DNA of 64,000 nucleotides, taken from Secundilactobacillus kimchicus JCM 15530 (lineage in GTDB: Bacteria; Bacillota; Bacilli; Lactobacillales; Lactobacillaceae). Within the stretch, counting starts at the first letter, position 1. Every line of letters begins with the position of its first letter. A program made the position numbers and the translations under genes. The stretch is taken from NCBI RefSeq assembly GCF_001433995.1, contig NZ_AZCX01000001.1, positions 186,001-250,000 of the forward strand, in the 5' to 3' direction. The notes beneath the pieces are model-generated. The model made no database searches. It saw only the letters and a program-made list of their open reading frames with translations, and was not told the DNA's origin. Shown here one piece after another: positions 38,476-47,409 of the stretch.

Positions 38476-39497
38476 GAGTTCAAGTCCTTTCCGGTGGGGT
38501 TATCAGCTTGGATGGTAACACCCGGTCCCGCAGCCGTTAGTAACACGTTAGCAGCCCCAAAGTGCGCTTGCATCCGTGGCAACAACTGTGTTTCAAGATC
38601 GGTTCGCAGACCAATAATTTTCACATTTGGGCCAGCATCAATCGTGAAGTAGTAACGACCTCCCAGCTCTTGACGCGTTTGTTGAACCAATTCAATTGCG
38701 GCTAGTGTCGCCCCGTTAAAGTATGTGAAACCAGGCTCTGCACTCAGTGTTAAAGCGTGCATACGCAACGCATTATGCTCGGTAATTTGGCCTAGTGATT
38801 CAATATCGTGAGCTTTAATTGCGACTTGGATCGCGTCAAAATCTTGTTCATTCGCTTCAATCCAAGCGGGATAAAAGGGGGAGGTAGCAACACTTCGTTG
38901 CATCCCAGTGCGACTAGAAATCTTTTTTGTTGTCTGATCCAAGACGACGGCCATCACGCCCAAATCCCAATCTGGTTGCTCATCAATTGGATAGGCGTAA
39001 GACGTGGCATCGTCGGTCCCGCGGTGCCAGGCAGCAAAGCCCCCAAATACTGACCGGCTTGCTGAACCAGAGCCACGCCGCGCTAACCTTGAAAGGTCAT
39101 GCCGGGAAAGGTTTAATCCTGCCGCACGACTTGCAGCAGCAGCTAAGGCTGCGTACCCAGACGCACTTGAAGCTAGGCCAGCTGCGACCGGCACGTGGTT
39201 CACCGTTGTCACGGCGGCCCGAAGTGAAACGTCAGCCTGAGCACGGACGAGATCCAAAAAACGGCTCATTTTTTCTTGGTCGTCATGGGACGCTAAAACC
39301 CCGTCAAAGGTGATTGTATCACTACTCAGACGGGGGTCAAAAACGACGCTTGTCGTGGTGTAAAAAGCTTTTAATGTTAAAGACAGGCTGTCAGTTTGAG
39401 GGATAATCAAAGATTGGTCGGCTTTCCCCCAGTACTTGACCAACGCAATGTTCGTGTGGGCTGTCGCCGTAATTTTCTGGTTAGTTGGCGTCGTCAT
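38472..39497 (-). CDS. mvaD: Diphosphomevalonate decarboxylase
   Basis: GHMP-family enzyme making isopentenyl diphosphate from mevalonate-PP with ATP. Seen: HTNIALVKYWGKAD, PVAAGLASSASGYAALA, and RRGSGSASRS with the conserved Ser/Arg. I choose ATG 39497: GAGGAGG lies eight bases upstream, while an in-frame TTG at 39503 would touch that site. 341 residues. It overlaps the mvk end by 17 bases. Confidence 0.95.
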   Translation of the reverse strand: MTTPTNQKITATAHTNIALVKYWGKADQSLIIPQTDSLSLTLKAFYTTTSVVFDPRLSSDTITFDGVLASHDDQEKMSRFLDLVRAQADVSLRAAVTTVNHVPVAAGLASSASGYAALAAAASRAAGLNLSRHDLSRLARRGSGSASRSVFGGFAAWHRGTDDATSYAYPIDEQPDWDLGVMAVVLDQTTKKISSRTGMQRSVATSPFYPAWIEANEQDFDAIQVAIKAHDIESLGQITEHNALRMHALTLSAEPGFTYFNGATLAAIELVQQTRQELGGRYYFTIDAGPNVKIIGLRTDLETQLLPRMQAHFGAANVLLTAAGPGVTIQADNPTGKDLNS

Positions 39498-40443
39498 AGA
39501 CAACCTCCTCGCTAAGAAATGGTTGAGTCCAAGTCTCTAAAATGTTCATTTGTTTAAGCGCGGTCGTGATTTTGGCAGCATCCTTAGCCGTTTTGGCAAG
39601 AGCAATAATACAGCCGCCCATTCCGCCACCAGTGAGCTTTGCACCCACAGCACCATTTTGGCGGGCAACTTGAATCATTTGATCCAAACGAGGATGACTA
39701 ACCCCAAGCGTTCTAAGTTCGGCTTGGGCCCGGTTTAATACTTGACCAAGGTGCAACACATCGTTTTTAAGTAACGCATCCTTTGCCGCTTCAGTCAGGG
39801 CCCCAAGATGGTTAATAGCGTGGGTTGCAAGCCGATTGTGAGCTTCTTTAAAGTCGGCAACGTGCTTGACTGCTAGACCGGTCTGACCGTGAATGCCGCT
39901 ATCTGCAACAACGAGGTAACTTGTCAGATGAAAAGGCAGGTCAACGGGGTCTTCACCCTTGTGAAACCAAACGGCCGCGTCTGCACTTGTCGTGGCCACG
40001 TCAAGGCCACTCGGGTTACCGTGGATAATATGTTCCGAAATATCCGCATCAGCTCGAAGTTGTTCATGAGTCAAAGGCTGTCCAAACGCCTGGTAGAGCG
40101 CCCGAATGATGGCAACCGCAGTTGCGGCAGACGAACCCATGCCACGTTCGGCTGGTAGGTCGCTGTGAATTTTAAGTTCAAACGCGCTATCAATAGCATG
40201 GAAGCGAGCTAGTAGCGTATCAATAAGGGCATTAATGCCTTCTAATTCAATTGGGGCAGTTTGCCGAGGGCCTGAGTAGTAACGACTCGCAAACCGCTGC
40301 TGCCCGTTGTTAAGCGGCGTGATTTTCGCCGTGGTCTTGACGGCCGGAAGCGGTAAAGCGATAGCAGGCTTTTGGTAAACAACACTGTGTTCACCAATTA
40401 AAATAACTTTTGCGTGGCTAACGCCCATTGCTTGTTTCAACAC
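39481..40443 (-). CDS. mvk: Mevalonate kinase
   Basis: First gene of the lower mevalonate pathway, phosphorylating mevalonate. 320 residues. Seen: KVILIGEHSVVY, the ATP loop PAERGMGSSAATAVA, and GAVGAKLTGGGMGGCIIAL. Start GTG 40443 with AAGGAG at the right distance (the next in-frame starts are TTG 40440 and ATG 40428). Upper-pathway genes (HMG-CoA synthase and reductase) are not in the window. Confidence 0.96.
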   Translation of the reverse strand: MLKQAMGVSHAKVILIGEHSVVYQKPAIALPLPAVKTTAKITPLNNGQQRFASRYYSGPRQTAPIELEGINALIDTLLARFHAIDSAFELKIHSDLPAERGMGSSAATAVAIIRALYQAFGQPLTHEQLRADADISEHIIHGNPSGLDVATTSADAAVWFHKGEDPVDLPFHLTSYLVVADSGIHGQTGLAVKHVADFKEAHNRLATHAINHLGALTEAAKDALLKNDVLHLGQVLNRAQAELRTLGVSHPRLDQMIQVARQNGAVGAKLTGGGMGGCIIALAKTAKDAAKITTALKQMNILETWTQPFLSEEVVYDDAN

Positions 40444-40507
40444 ATTGCTCGCTCCTTTTCGTCAAGGTTTAGTGATTGTTACCTGATTGTAATAATTGCC
40501 AACCACC

Positions 40508-40535
40508 ATATTATCATATGCGTTTTATAAATCAA
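40508..40535 (-). promoter_or_regulatory. Probable promoter of the mevalonate operon
   Basis: Minus strand: TTGATT (complement of 40530-40535), 16 bases, TAATAT (complement of 40508-40513). The rest of the 213-base gap to dinG holds no gene; a dinG promoter there is uncertain (TATGAT at 40614 lacks a good -35). Confidence 0.45.
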
Positions 40536-40656
40536 ACGCTAGTGCTGGATCGTTACCAAATGTTAATGGCCACTAGCTAAGATTGTGACTCGCCAATCAG
40601 TGGGCGAGTGTAGTATGATGTTAGTTAGTATACAGTAGAGATTTGGTGAACTTGAT

Positions 40657-43467
40657 ATGGATGCAAATTCAGTGTACGCGGTTGTCGATATCGAAACAAC
40701 CGGAACCAATGTGGCGGAAGGAAACCGCACGATTCAAATTGGGTGCGTACTTGTTCAAAATGGTCGGATCATTAATCAATTTTCAAGTGATGTGAATCCT
40801 CAAATGGCGATCCCACCAGCCATTAAAAACTTAACCGGAATTAGCGATGCTCAAGTTAAAAAAGCACCGCTTTTTGATGATATTGCCGGAACATTGTACA
40901 GTTTGCTAACTGACACCGTGTTTGTGGCCCACAACGTCAATTTTGACTTTCCGTTTTTAAATGCAGAATTTGAACGAGTTGGTTATCCGGCCCTTAAAAT
41001 TGAAGCGATTGATACCGTGACGTTAAGCCAGATTCTGTTGCCGAGCCTCTCCAGTTTTCGGCTTCACGATATCACGCAGACGTTAAACATCAACCACGTC
41101 CATCCGCATTCAGCAGATGATGATGCCTTGGTTACGGCTGAATTACTGATCGTTCTCTTTAAAAAACTTCAAACGTTGCCCATTGTGACGCTCCAACGCA
41201 TGGTTGAAATCGGGGCGGAACTGCCGCAAAATACGGCCGCCGTTTTTGAATGGGCGCTGACTGGTGCAAAAAAACAACACAGTGCGCTACCAGACGATTT
41301 AATGGTGACAAATAGCATGGCACTCCGGCGCGTCCGGCAATTAAGGCCAGATCACCAAACAGCGGCCAGTTATCCTAAAACAAAAAAGAGTAAACTAAAG
41401 CATTACCCGAAACAGTTTGAATGGCGGGCAGATCAGGCTAAAATGATGAACTTGATTTATCGCCATTACCAACCAGACCAGCCAGAAAATGTCCCTTTGA
41501 TCGTTGAAGCCCCAACGGGCACCGGGAAGACTCTCGGTTACATGTTCCCACTGGCTTATCTCAGCCAATCAACGGGACGTCAGGCTGTGATTGCCACCGA
41601 CACCGTCTTGCTTCAAAACCAGTTGGCCGACCAAACTGTCCCACTGCTACAGCGGATGTTACCGTTTGAAATTTCAGTGGCTGTGGTAAAGGGCAATCAG
41701 CACTACATTGACGTTTCCCGATTTGTTGAAGCCTTAGGAACGGATAGCCGATCCAAACAATCGCAGCTCATTAAGTTGCGGCTGTTGGTCTGGTTAACCG
41801 AAACGGAAACGGGCGATTTGGACGAACTGCATTTCCGAAATGATCCACCTTTCTTAGATGTTGTGCGCCATCGAGGGCTTAATCAGCTGGACGAGACCGA
41901 TGCCTTTTATGAGGTGGACTTTTTGCGCCGACTATATCAGCGACTTCCTGACGCGATGTTTGTCATCGTCAACCACGCATTTTTAGTTCAACGGGCGCAA
42001 TCTCTCGGCCGTCAGTTGCGACAGCCGTTTTTAGTCATTGACGAAGCGCAGCACCTAGCCGATTACGCCATGCGGTCTCAACGTCAACGGTTTGATTTTC
42101 AAGAAATCACCAATCTGACTCGCCACATGAATCGGCGGTTGGACGCAGATAACGAACACGGTCTAGTGAAAATCTTGACTGGTGAGCCATACCACAGTCA
42201 ACTGGCGATGCTGGCCACCTGGACGACCGAATTTGATCGCCAGTTAACGGCGTTAAGCGCGTATCTCATCAACGCCTATCAAGAACAGTTAAACGGTGCT
42301 AAGCAACAGCCTTTCGTCGAGATTGCCCTCGATAATACTGTTTGGCAAACGTTTGTTGCCAGCCGGTCCGGACTATTTGAACAGCTTCAAATTTTGATGG
42401 ATAAGCTACACGCCGGGTTGGCAACTCTCAGTGAGGCGTTTGAAAAGGAAACTGACCGTTGGTTAGTTAGCGAACGCCAATCCATGACGCAACTGCAAAC
42501 CGATTTTCATAAAATCGAGGGCAGCTGGTCGACATTAATGACCATGCAGCAACAAGAAAGCTCGGAGCAACTTATGCATTGGTTGACTGTTAGCGCTGAT
42601 CGTCAGCATCTAATTTTGACAGCGAGCTTGATTTCGGTGAAGGGATTTTTGACCAACCGGGTGTATGCGGCCTTCAAAGCACCAATTTTTACGGGCGCAA
42701 CACTCTTTTCATCAAACCGGTCACAGTACTTGTATGACGAGCTTGACTTGGACCGGAACAAGACCAAAATCCGTCGAATGAAATCTGACTTTAATTTTGA
42801 ACAGCAGGCGCAACTTTACGTTTCAACTGAAGCACCTGAAATTAGTGATACACCAGCGTATGAAACGTACTTGGCAAAGGCCCTTAAGCAGTTAATGAAG
42901 GCCAGTAACCGGCCCACGCTTGTGTTGTTTAACTCACTGAGTACGGTCGCCTCGGTTTACGAGCGGCTAACGGTGGAAGGTCCCCGGATTAACCGCGTTA
43001 TTTTAGCTCAGGGGATTTCTGGCGGTAAAGAAAAAATGATTAAACGGTTCATGGACGAAGACAATGCTGTGTTGCTTGGGGCTGCGACCTTCTGGGAAGG
43101 AATTGATCTGCCTCAGGATAAACTGCAATTGTTAGTCATTACGCGGTTACCGTTTGATGCACCCGAACAGCTTGAGGTCAAAGCGCGCTATAACCAGCTC
43201 AAGGCTGCTGGTAAGAGCCCGTTTTACAACTTAGCACTTCCCAAGGCAACGCTGCGATTAAGGCAAGGCGTTGGGCGCTTGATTCGGACCAGTGATGATT
43301 ACGGTGTTGTTGTTGTTCTTGATAGCCGACTTGCAACGCATCAATACGGTCAAACGATGTTGAAAACTTTACCAACTAGTCTGCCCGTTAAAAAGGCCGG
43401 ATTGACCGAGATTGTTAAGGGGACCCAAAATTTCTTTAAAATCCACCGAAGCAGTGCGCAGGACTAA
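40657..43467 (+). CDS. dinG: DinG-family exonuclease/helicase
   Basis: 936 residues. N-terminal DnaQ-like 3'-5' exonuclease of the DEDDh type (DIETTG at 12-17, HNVNFDFPFL, HSADDDALVT), then an XPD/DinG-like SF2 helicase with EAPTGTGKTLGYMFP and DEAQH. The segment between Walker A and DEAQH has no cysteine, so the iron-sulfur cluster of E. coli DinG is absent, as in other Firmicute members, where nuclease activity is reported to dominate. Start ATG 40657. Confidence 0.94.
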   Translation: MDANSVYAVVDIETTGTNVAEGNRTIQIGCVLVQNGRIINQFSSDVNPQMAIPPAIKNLTGISDAQVKKAPLFDDIAGTLYSLLTDTVFVAHNVNFDFPFLNAEFERVGYPALKIEAIDTVTLSQILLPSLSSFRLHDITQTLNINHVHPHSADDDALVTAELLIVLFKKLQTLPIVTLQRMVEIGAELPQNTAAVFEWALTGAKKQHSALPDDLMVTNSMALRRVRQLRPDHQTAASYPKTKKSKLKHYPKQFEWRADQAKMMNLIYRHYQPDQPENVPLIVEAPTGTGKTLGYMFPLAYLSQSTGRQAVIATDTVLLQNQLADQTVPLLQRMLPFEISVAVVKGNQHYIDVSRFVEALGTDSRSKQSQLIKLRLLVWLTETETGDLDELHFRNDPPFLDVVRHRGLNQLDETDAFYEVDFLRRLYQRLPDAMFVIVNHAFLVQRAQSLGRQLRQPFLVIDEAQHLADYAMRSQRQRFDFQEITNLTRHMNRRLDADNEHGLVKILTGEPYHSQLAMLATWTTEFDRQLTALSAYLINAYQEQLNGAKQQPFVEIALDNTVWQTFVASRSGLFEQLQILMDKLHAGLATLSEAFEKETDRWLVSERQSMTQLQTDFHKIEGSWSTLMTMQQQESSEQLMHWLTVSADRQHLILTASLISVKGFLTNRVYAAFKAPIFTGATLFSSNRSQYLYDELDLDRNKTKIRRMKSDFNFEQQAQLYVSTEAPEISDTPAYETYLAKALKQLMKASNRPTLVLFNSLSTVASVYERLTVEGPRINRVILAQGISGGKEKMIKRFMDEDNAVLLGAATFWEGIDLPQDKLQLLVITRLPFDAPEQLEVKARYNQLKAAGKSPFYNLALPKATLRLRQGVGRLIRTSDDYGVVVVLDSRLATHQYGQTMLKTLPTSLPVKKAGLTEIVKGTQNFFKIHRSSAQD

Positions 43468-43474
43468 GTCAATT

Positions 43475-43483
43475 TGCTATAAT
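43475..43483 (+). promoter_or_regulatory. Extended -10 promoter for ypmB-like gene
   Basis: TGCTATAAT, a full consensus extended -10 (hexamer 43478-43483), 28 bases before the next start; no recognisable -35. Confidence 0.6.
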
Positions 43484-43511
43484 AGAACGCAGTGAGTAAA
43501 GGAGACTGGTT

Positions 43512-44018
43512 ATGAGAAGAAAACACGCTGGCCGAAAGCGACTAACTCGGACAGGGGTGCGGGTTTTGTTAGGGGTCATTGTTGTGGCAATTGTTCTGGT
43601 TATTTGGGGCATTCACCACGCAACGCAACCACTAGTTCAAGCCCAGACTCAATCCGAGACATTAGCTAAAAAGTACGCTGGATTAAAGACAACTACCGGT
43701 TTTTATTGGACAAATCTCGATAAAACCTACTACACCGTGGCGGGGACCAATAAGCAAAACCAACCGGTCTACGTCATCGTTCCTCAAAAGGGCGGTCAGC
43801 TTCGCGTTTTGAAACAAACCAGTGGCCTGTCCCGCAATGCCGTATTGAGCCGCGTTTGGCGCCGAGAAAACCCTAAGAAGGTGCTTCAAGCCGCACTTAG
43901 CGTTTTCAATAATCAACCGGCCTGGACTGTTAATTATGTCAATCAGAAGGGCAAGTTATGTTATGAAACGCTGAGCTTTAAAACGGGTAAGACGCTTCAA
44001 AGTATTCAAAATATTTAG
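43512..44018 (+). CDS. YpmB-like membrane-anchored protein (DUF5590)
   Basis: 168 residues: basic N terminus, one membrane segment (about 15-37), extracytoplasmic remainder with PepSY-like repeats. The family is conserved between dinG and aspB in Bacilli, as here. Function unknown. It is 15 bases before the aminotransferase. Confidence 0.85.
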   Translation: MRRKHAGRKRLTRTGVRVLLGVIVVAIVLVIWGIHHATQPLVQAQTQSETLAKKYAGLKTTTGFYWTNLDKTYYTVAGTNKQNQPVYVIVPQKGGQLRVLKQTSGLSRNAVLSRVWRRENPKKVLQAALSVFNNQPAWTVNYVNQKGKLCYETLSFKTGKTLQSIQNI

Positions 44019-44033
44019 TGGGGAGGGCTTTTT

Positions 44034-45218
44034 GTGCAATTATCAAATCGGATTTCACAGATTCAACCATCCGCAACATTGAAAGTTTCAGGTAAGGCCA
44101 AACAAATGATTGCTAATGGAATTGACGTCATTAATCTTGGGATTGGTGAGCCAGATTTTCAAACGCCTGATAACATCAAGCAGGCCGCGATTGCGGCGAT
44201 TCAAACCGGTAAGGCCAGCTTTTACACACCGGCGGCCGGGCTGCCTCGGTTGCGAGAAGCCATTGCAAACGTGACGGCAACCGATTACGGCATCAGCGTT
44301 GATCAGACAAATGTGGCGGTCACAACAGGAGCCAAAATGGCACTTTATGGGACTTTCCAGGCCATTTTAAATCCTGGCGACGGGGTCCTACTTCCCGAAC
44401 CGTACTGGGTCAGTTATGCTGAGCAAATTAAGCTGGCTGGCGGTGTTCCAATGGGGATGCCAGTGACAGACGGATTTAAAGTGACCCCAGAGCTTTTGGA
44501 ACAGGCGCTGACTGCGCAGGTGAAGGTCTTACTGCTTAACAGCCCTGAAAATCCGACCGGTGTCATTTATGAGCCGGCTGAACTTCAGGCAATCGCCGAC
44601 TGGGCTGAGCAGCATCAAATTTGGGTTATTACGGATGATATTTACGGCAAATTAACGTATAACGGGGCGAAGTTCACGTCAATTGCAGCGTTAAAGGATC
44701 AATTGCCAACCAATATGATCGTCATTAATGGGGTCTCCAAGACTTATTCAATGACCGGGTGGCGAATTGGTTACGTGGTTGCTAATTCAGAACTGATTAA
44801 GGCGCTGAGTGCTTTCTTATCCCATGCAACGGGGAATCCTGCTGCCGCTAGTCAATACGCTGCCTTAGAAGCATTAACTGGACTGCAAGACGACGCAGAA
44901 ATGATGCGGCATGCGTTTGAACAACGGCTAAACACTCTTTATCCGTTATTGAACGCAATTCCAGGCTTTTCACTGGCAACTAAACCACAAGGGGCTTTTT
45001 ACTTGTTCCCAGACGTTGCAGACGCACAAGCATTGACTGGAATAGCAACAACGGGCGAATTTGTGGATCAGTTACTGACAGAAGCCCACGTGGCGGTTGT
45101 TGACGGGAACGCATTTGGTGTTGACCACCACGTGCGCCTCAGTTACGCCACAGATTTGGAAACCTTAAAAAATGCTGTTTCGCGCATCACTGAATTTATG
45201 AAGACACATACTAAGTAA
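44034..45218 (+). CDS. aspB: Pyridoxal-phosphate aspartate aminotransferase
   Basis: Class I/II fold-type I aminotransferase. 394 residues. Seen: [20 protein letters not shown], the PLP Lys in [16 protein letters not shown] and a C-terminal VRLSYA arginine that binds the substrate carboxylate. Makes aspartate from oxaloacetate, substrate for the neighbouring asparaginyl-tRNA pathway. GTG start 44034 with GGGAGGG. Followed by asnS in the usual aspB-asnS-dnaD order. Confidence 0.93.
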   Translation: MQLSNRISQIQPSATLKVSGKAKQMIANGIDVINLGIGEPDFQTPDNIKQAAIAAIQTGKASFYTPAAGLPRLREAIANVTATDYGISVDQTNVAVTTGAKMALYGTFQAILNPGDGVLLPEPYWVSYAEQIKLAGGVPMGMPVTDGFKVTPELLEQALTAQVKVLLLNSPENPTGVIYEPAELQAIADWAEQHQIWVITDDIYGKLTYNGAKFTSIAALKDQLPTNMIVINGVSKTYSMTGWRIGYVVANSELIKALSAFLSHATGNPAAASQYAALEALTGLQDDAEMMRHAFEQRLNTLYPLLNAIPGFSLATKPQGAFYLFPDVADAQALTGIATTGEFVDQLLTEAHVAVVDGNAFGVDHHVRLSYATDLETLKNAVSRITEFMKTHTK

Positions 45219-45235
45219 AAATGGAGGGTACCCTG

Positions 45236-46531
45236 GTGCAACAGATTAATATTGTAAACGCAAAGGACCATGTCAACGAAAAAGTAAAGATTGGTGTTTG
45301 GTTAACCAACAAACGCTCAAGTGGTAAAATCGCCTTCCTGCAACTTCGAGACGGAACGGAATTTTTCCAAGGGGTTGTTATCAAAAACAATGTGAGCGAA
45401 GAAACCTTTGAACTTGCAAAAGAATTAAAGCAAGAAACGAGTATGTGGGTCACTGGTGTTATCCATGAAGATACCCGGTCTAAATTTGGCTACGAAATTG
45501 AAGTTGAAGAAATTGAAGTTGTAGGCGAGAGCCACGATTATCCAATAACCCCTAAAGAACACGGGGTGGACTTTTTGATGGATCACCGTCACTTGTGGCT
45601 CCGCTCCAGCCGGCCGCACGCTATGATGACCATCCGAAACGAAGTCATCCGCGCCACTTATGAGTTTTTCAATGATCATGGGTTTATTAAAATGGATTCG
45701 CCAATCTTAACTGGGAGTGCACCAGAAGGAACAACTGACCTGTTCCATACCGAGTATTTCGATCGGGATGCTTATCTGTCCCAGTCTGGGCAGCTATATG
45801 CTGAGGCGGGTGCAATGGCTTTTGATAAGGTCTTTACTTTCGGGCCAACTTTCCGGGCTGAAAAATCGAAAACTCGTCGCCATTTGATTGAATTTTGGAT
45901 GATTGAACCCGAAATGGCCTTTATGCACCAGGAACAGTCACTCGAAATTCAAGAACAATACATTGCTTATCTCGTTCAAAACGTCATTGATCACTGCGCC
46001 AGTGCGTTAGAAACACTTGGTCGCGACGTTGATGTTTTGAAGAAATACACCCAACTTCCATATCCGCGAATTAGTTATGATGAAGCGATTGAGCTACTTC
46101 AAAAGAATGACTTTGACGTCGAATGGGGCGTTGACTTTGGCTCGCCAGAAGAAACTTTCCTTGCCGATCAATTTGATCAACCCGTCTTTGTTTTGAACTA
46201 TCCAAAGGCCATCAAGCCGTTTTACATGAAGCCGCATCCAACCCGCGAAGACGTGGTGATTTGTGCTGATTTGCTGGCACCAGAAGGTTATGGCGAAATT
46301 ATTGGGGGTTCTGAACGGGCTACCGACTACGACTACTTACTTGACCAGATTACAAAGGCCGGCCTTGACCCTAAAGAGTACAGCTGGTATCTAGACTTAC
46401 GGAAATACGGTAGTGTGCCGCATTCCGGGTTTGGTCTCGGACTTGAACGTGCGCTGACGTGGATTGCTGGCGAGGACCACGTTCGTGAAGCCATTCCATT
46501 CCCACGTTTGTTGAACCGGATTTACCCGTAA
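45236..46531 (+). CDS. asnS: Asparaginyl-tRNA synthetase
   Basis: Class IIb synthetase. 431 residues. Seen: N-terminal OB anticodon-binding domain, motif 2 [19 protein letters not shown], and motif 3 [11 protein letters not shown] place the start at GTG 45236 (protein starts VQQINIVNA) because GGAGGG at 45223-45228 is its ribosome site; the in-frame ATG 45221 overlaps that site. Confidence 0.96.
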   Translation: MQQINIVNAKDHVNEKVKIGVWLTNKRSSGKIAFLQLRDGTEFFQGVVIKNNVSEETFELAKELKQETSMWVTGVIHEDTRSKFGYEIEVEEIEVVGESHDYPITPKEHGVDFLMDHRHLWLRSSRPHAMMTIRNEVIRATYEFFNDHGFIKMDSPILTGSAPEGTTDLFHTEYFDRDAYLSQSGQLYAEAGAMAFDKVFTFGPTFRAEKSKTRRHLIEFWMIEPEMAFMHQEQSLEIQEQYIAYLVQNVIDHCASALETLGRDVDVLKKYTQLPYPRISYDEAIELLQKNDFDVEWGVDFGSPEETFLADQFDQPVFVLNYPKAIKPFYMKPHPTREDVVICADLLAPEGYGEIIGGSERATDYDYLLDQITKAGLDPKEYSWYLDLRKYGSVPHSGFGLGLERALTWIAGEDHVREAIPFPRLLNRIYP

Positions 46532-46552
46532 TAAGTAAGAAAGTAGGGGAAG

Positions 46553-47281
46553 ATGATGGATGAGTTTGCAAAAGCACTTTTAGCCGAGGGCAACACAACT
46601 GTTGCCACCTTATTGGTGCGGCGGTACCGGGAACTTGGCATGACCAATGATGAATTCCTAGTTTATTTGCAGCTCAAAAGCTTTGCTGACCAGGGCGTCG
46701 CCTTCCCTGAAACTAAGGACCTGGCAGCCGCTCTCGGTAAATCAGAACAACAGGTATTTGATTTGCTACACCAAATGATTGAAAAGAAATTGATTCAAAT
46801 TCAACCGATTCAAAAGAAGGGCCAATTGGCAAGCGATGCCTATGATTTTAGTCTAATATTTGAAAAACTTGCTAAGTTGACCACCACTCAAACCACTGCG
46901 ACCGATAGTCGTCCTGTTGCTACAGGTCAATCGTCCCGACAAGCGGTTTTCCAGCAAATTGAACAGGAATTCGGCCGGCCATTGTCGCCAATTGAACTTG
47001 AGATGATTTCTCAATGGCTCGATCAAGACCATTACGAACCAGAGCTTGTCCTATTAGCCTTAAAAGAGGCGGTTTTAAGTCAAGTCTACAGTTTAAAGTA
47101 TATGGATCGGATCCTGTTAAGTTGGGAGAAGAAACATCTTAAAACGGCGGCTCAAGTTCAACAAGATAAGGCCCGCCGTGATCGGCCAAATACTTCAGCA
47201 CCGACAAGTAAACAGTCAACTGCTAATTCGCCGCATATTCCACTATTTAACATTGGCGATCAGCCGTATCACGACGTTTAA
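46553..47281 (+). CDS. dnaD: DNA replication protein DnaD
   Basis: Primosome component of Gram-positives working with DnaB/DnaI to load helicase and remodel DNA. 242 residues; N-terminal winged helix (about 1-100), Thr/Gln-rich linker, C-terminal DnaB_2 domain (about 125-200, with the YxxxILxxW-like YMDRILLSWEKK). Two adjacent ATGs are possible starts. Confidence 0.94.
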   Translation: MMDEFAKALLAEGNTTVATLLVRRYRELGMTNDEFLVYLQLKSFADQGVAFPETKDLAAALGKSEQQVFDLLHQMIEKKLIQIQPIQKKGQLASDAYDFSLIFEKLAKLTTTQTTATDSRPVATGQSSRQAVFQQIEQEFGRPLSPIELEMISQWLDQDHYEPELVLLALKEAVLSQVYSLKYMDRILLSWEKKHLKTAAQVQQDKARRDRPNTSAPTSKQSTANSPHIPLFNIGDQPYHDV

Positions 47282-47304
47282 CCGCTAATCGATCAGTATT
47301 CAAT

Positions 47305-47341
47305 AAAACAAGCCCACTTCAAACCGAAGTGGGCTTGTTTT
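47305..47341. terminator. dnaD terminator
   Basis: AAAACAAGCCCACTTC / AAACC / GAAGTGGGCTTGTTTT, perfect 16-pair stem ending in T residues. Confidence 0.88.
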
Positions 47342-47377
47342 ATTTGAGCTGGCGGATGATCTAGCAGGATGGCACTA

Positions 47378-47406
47378 AAAAAGCAGCGCTTTGAGCGCTG
47401 CTTTTT
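47378..47406 (-). terminator. pbp1A terminator
   Basis: AAAAAGCAGCGCT / TTG / AGCGCTGCTTTTT; on the minus strand it follows the pbp1A stop by a few bases and ends in T. Confidence 0.88.
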
Positions 47407-47409
47407 AAA

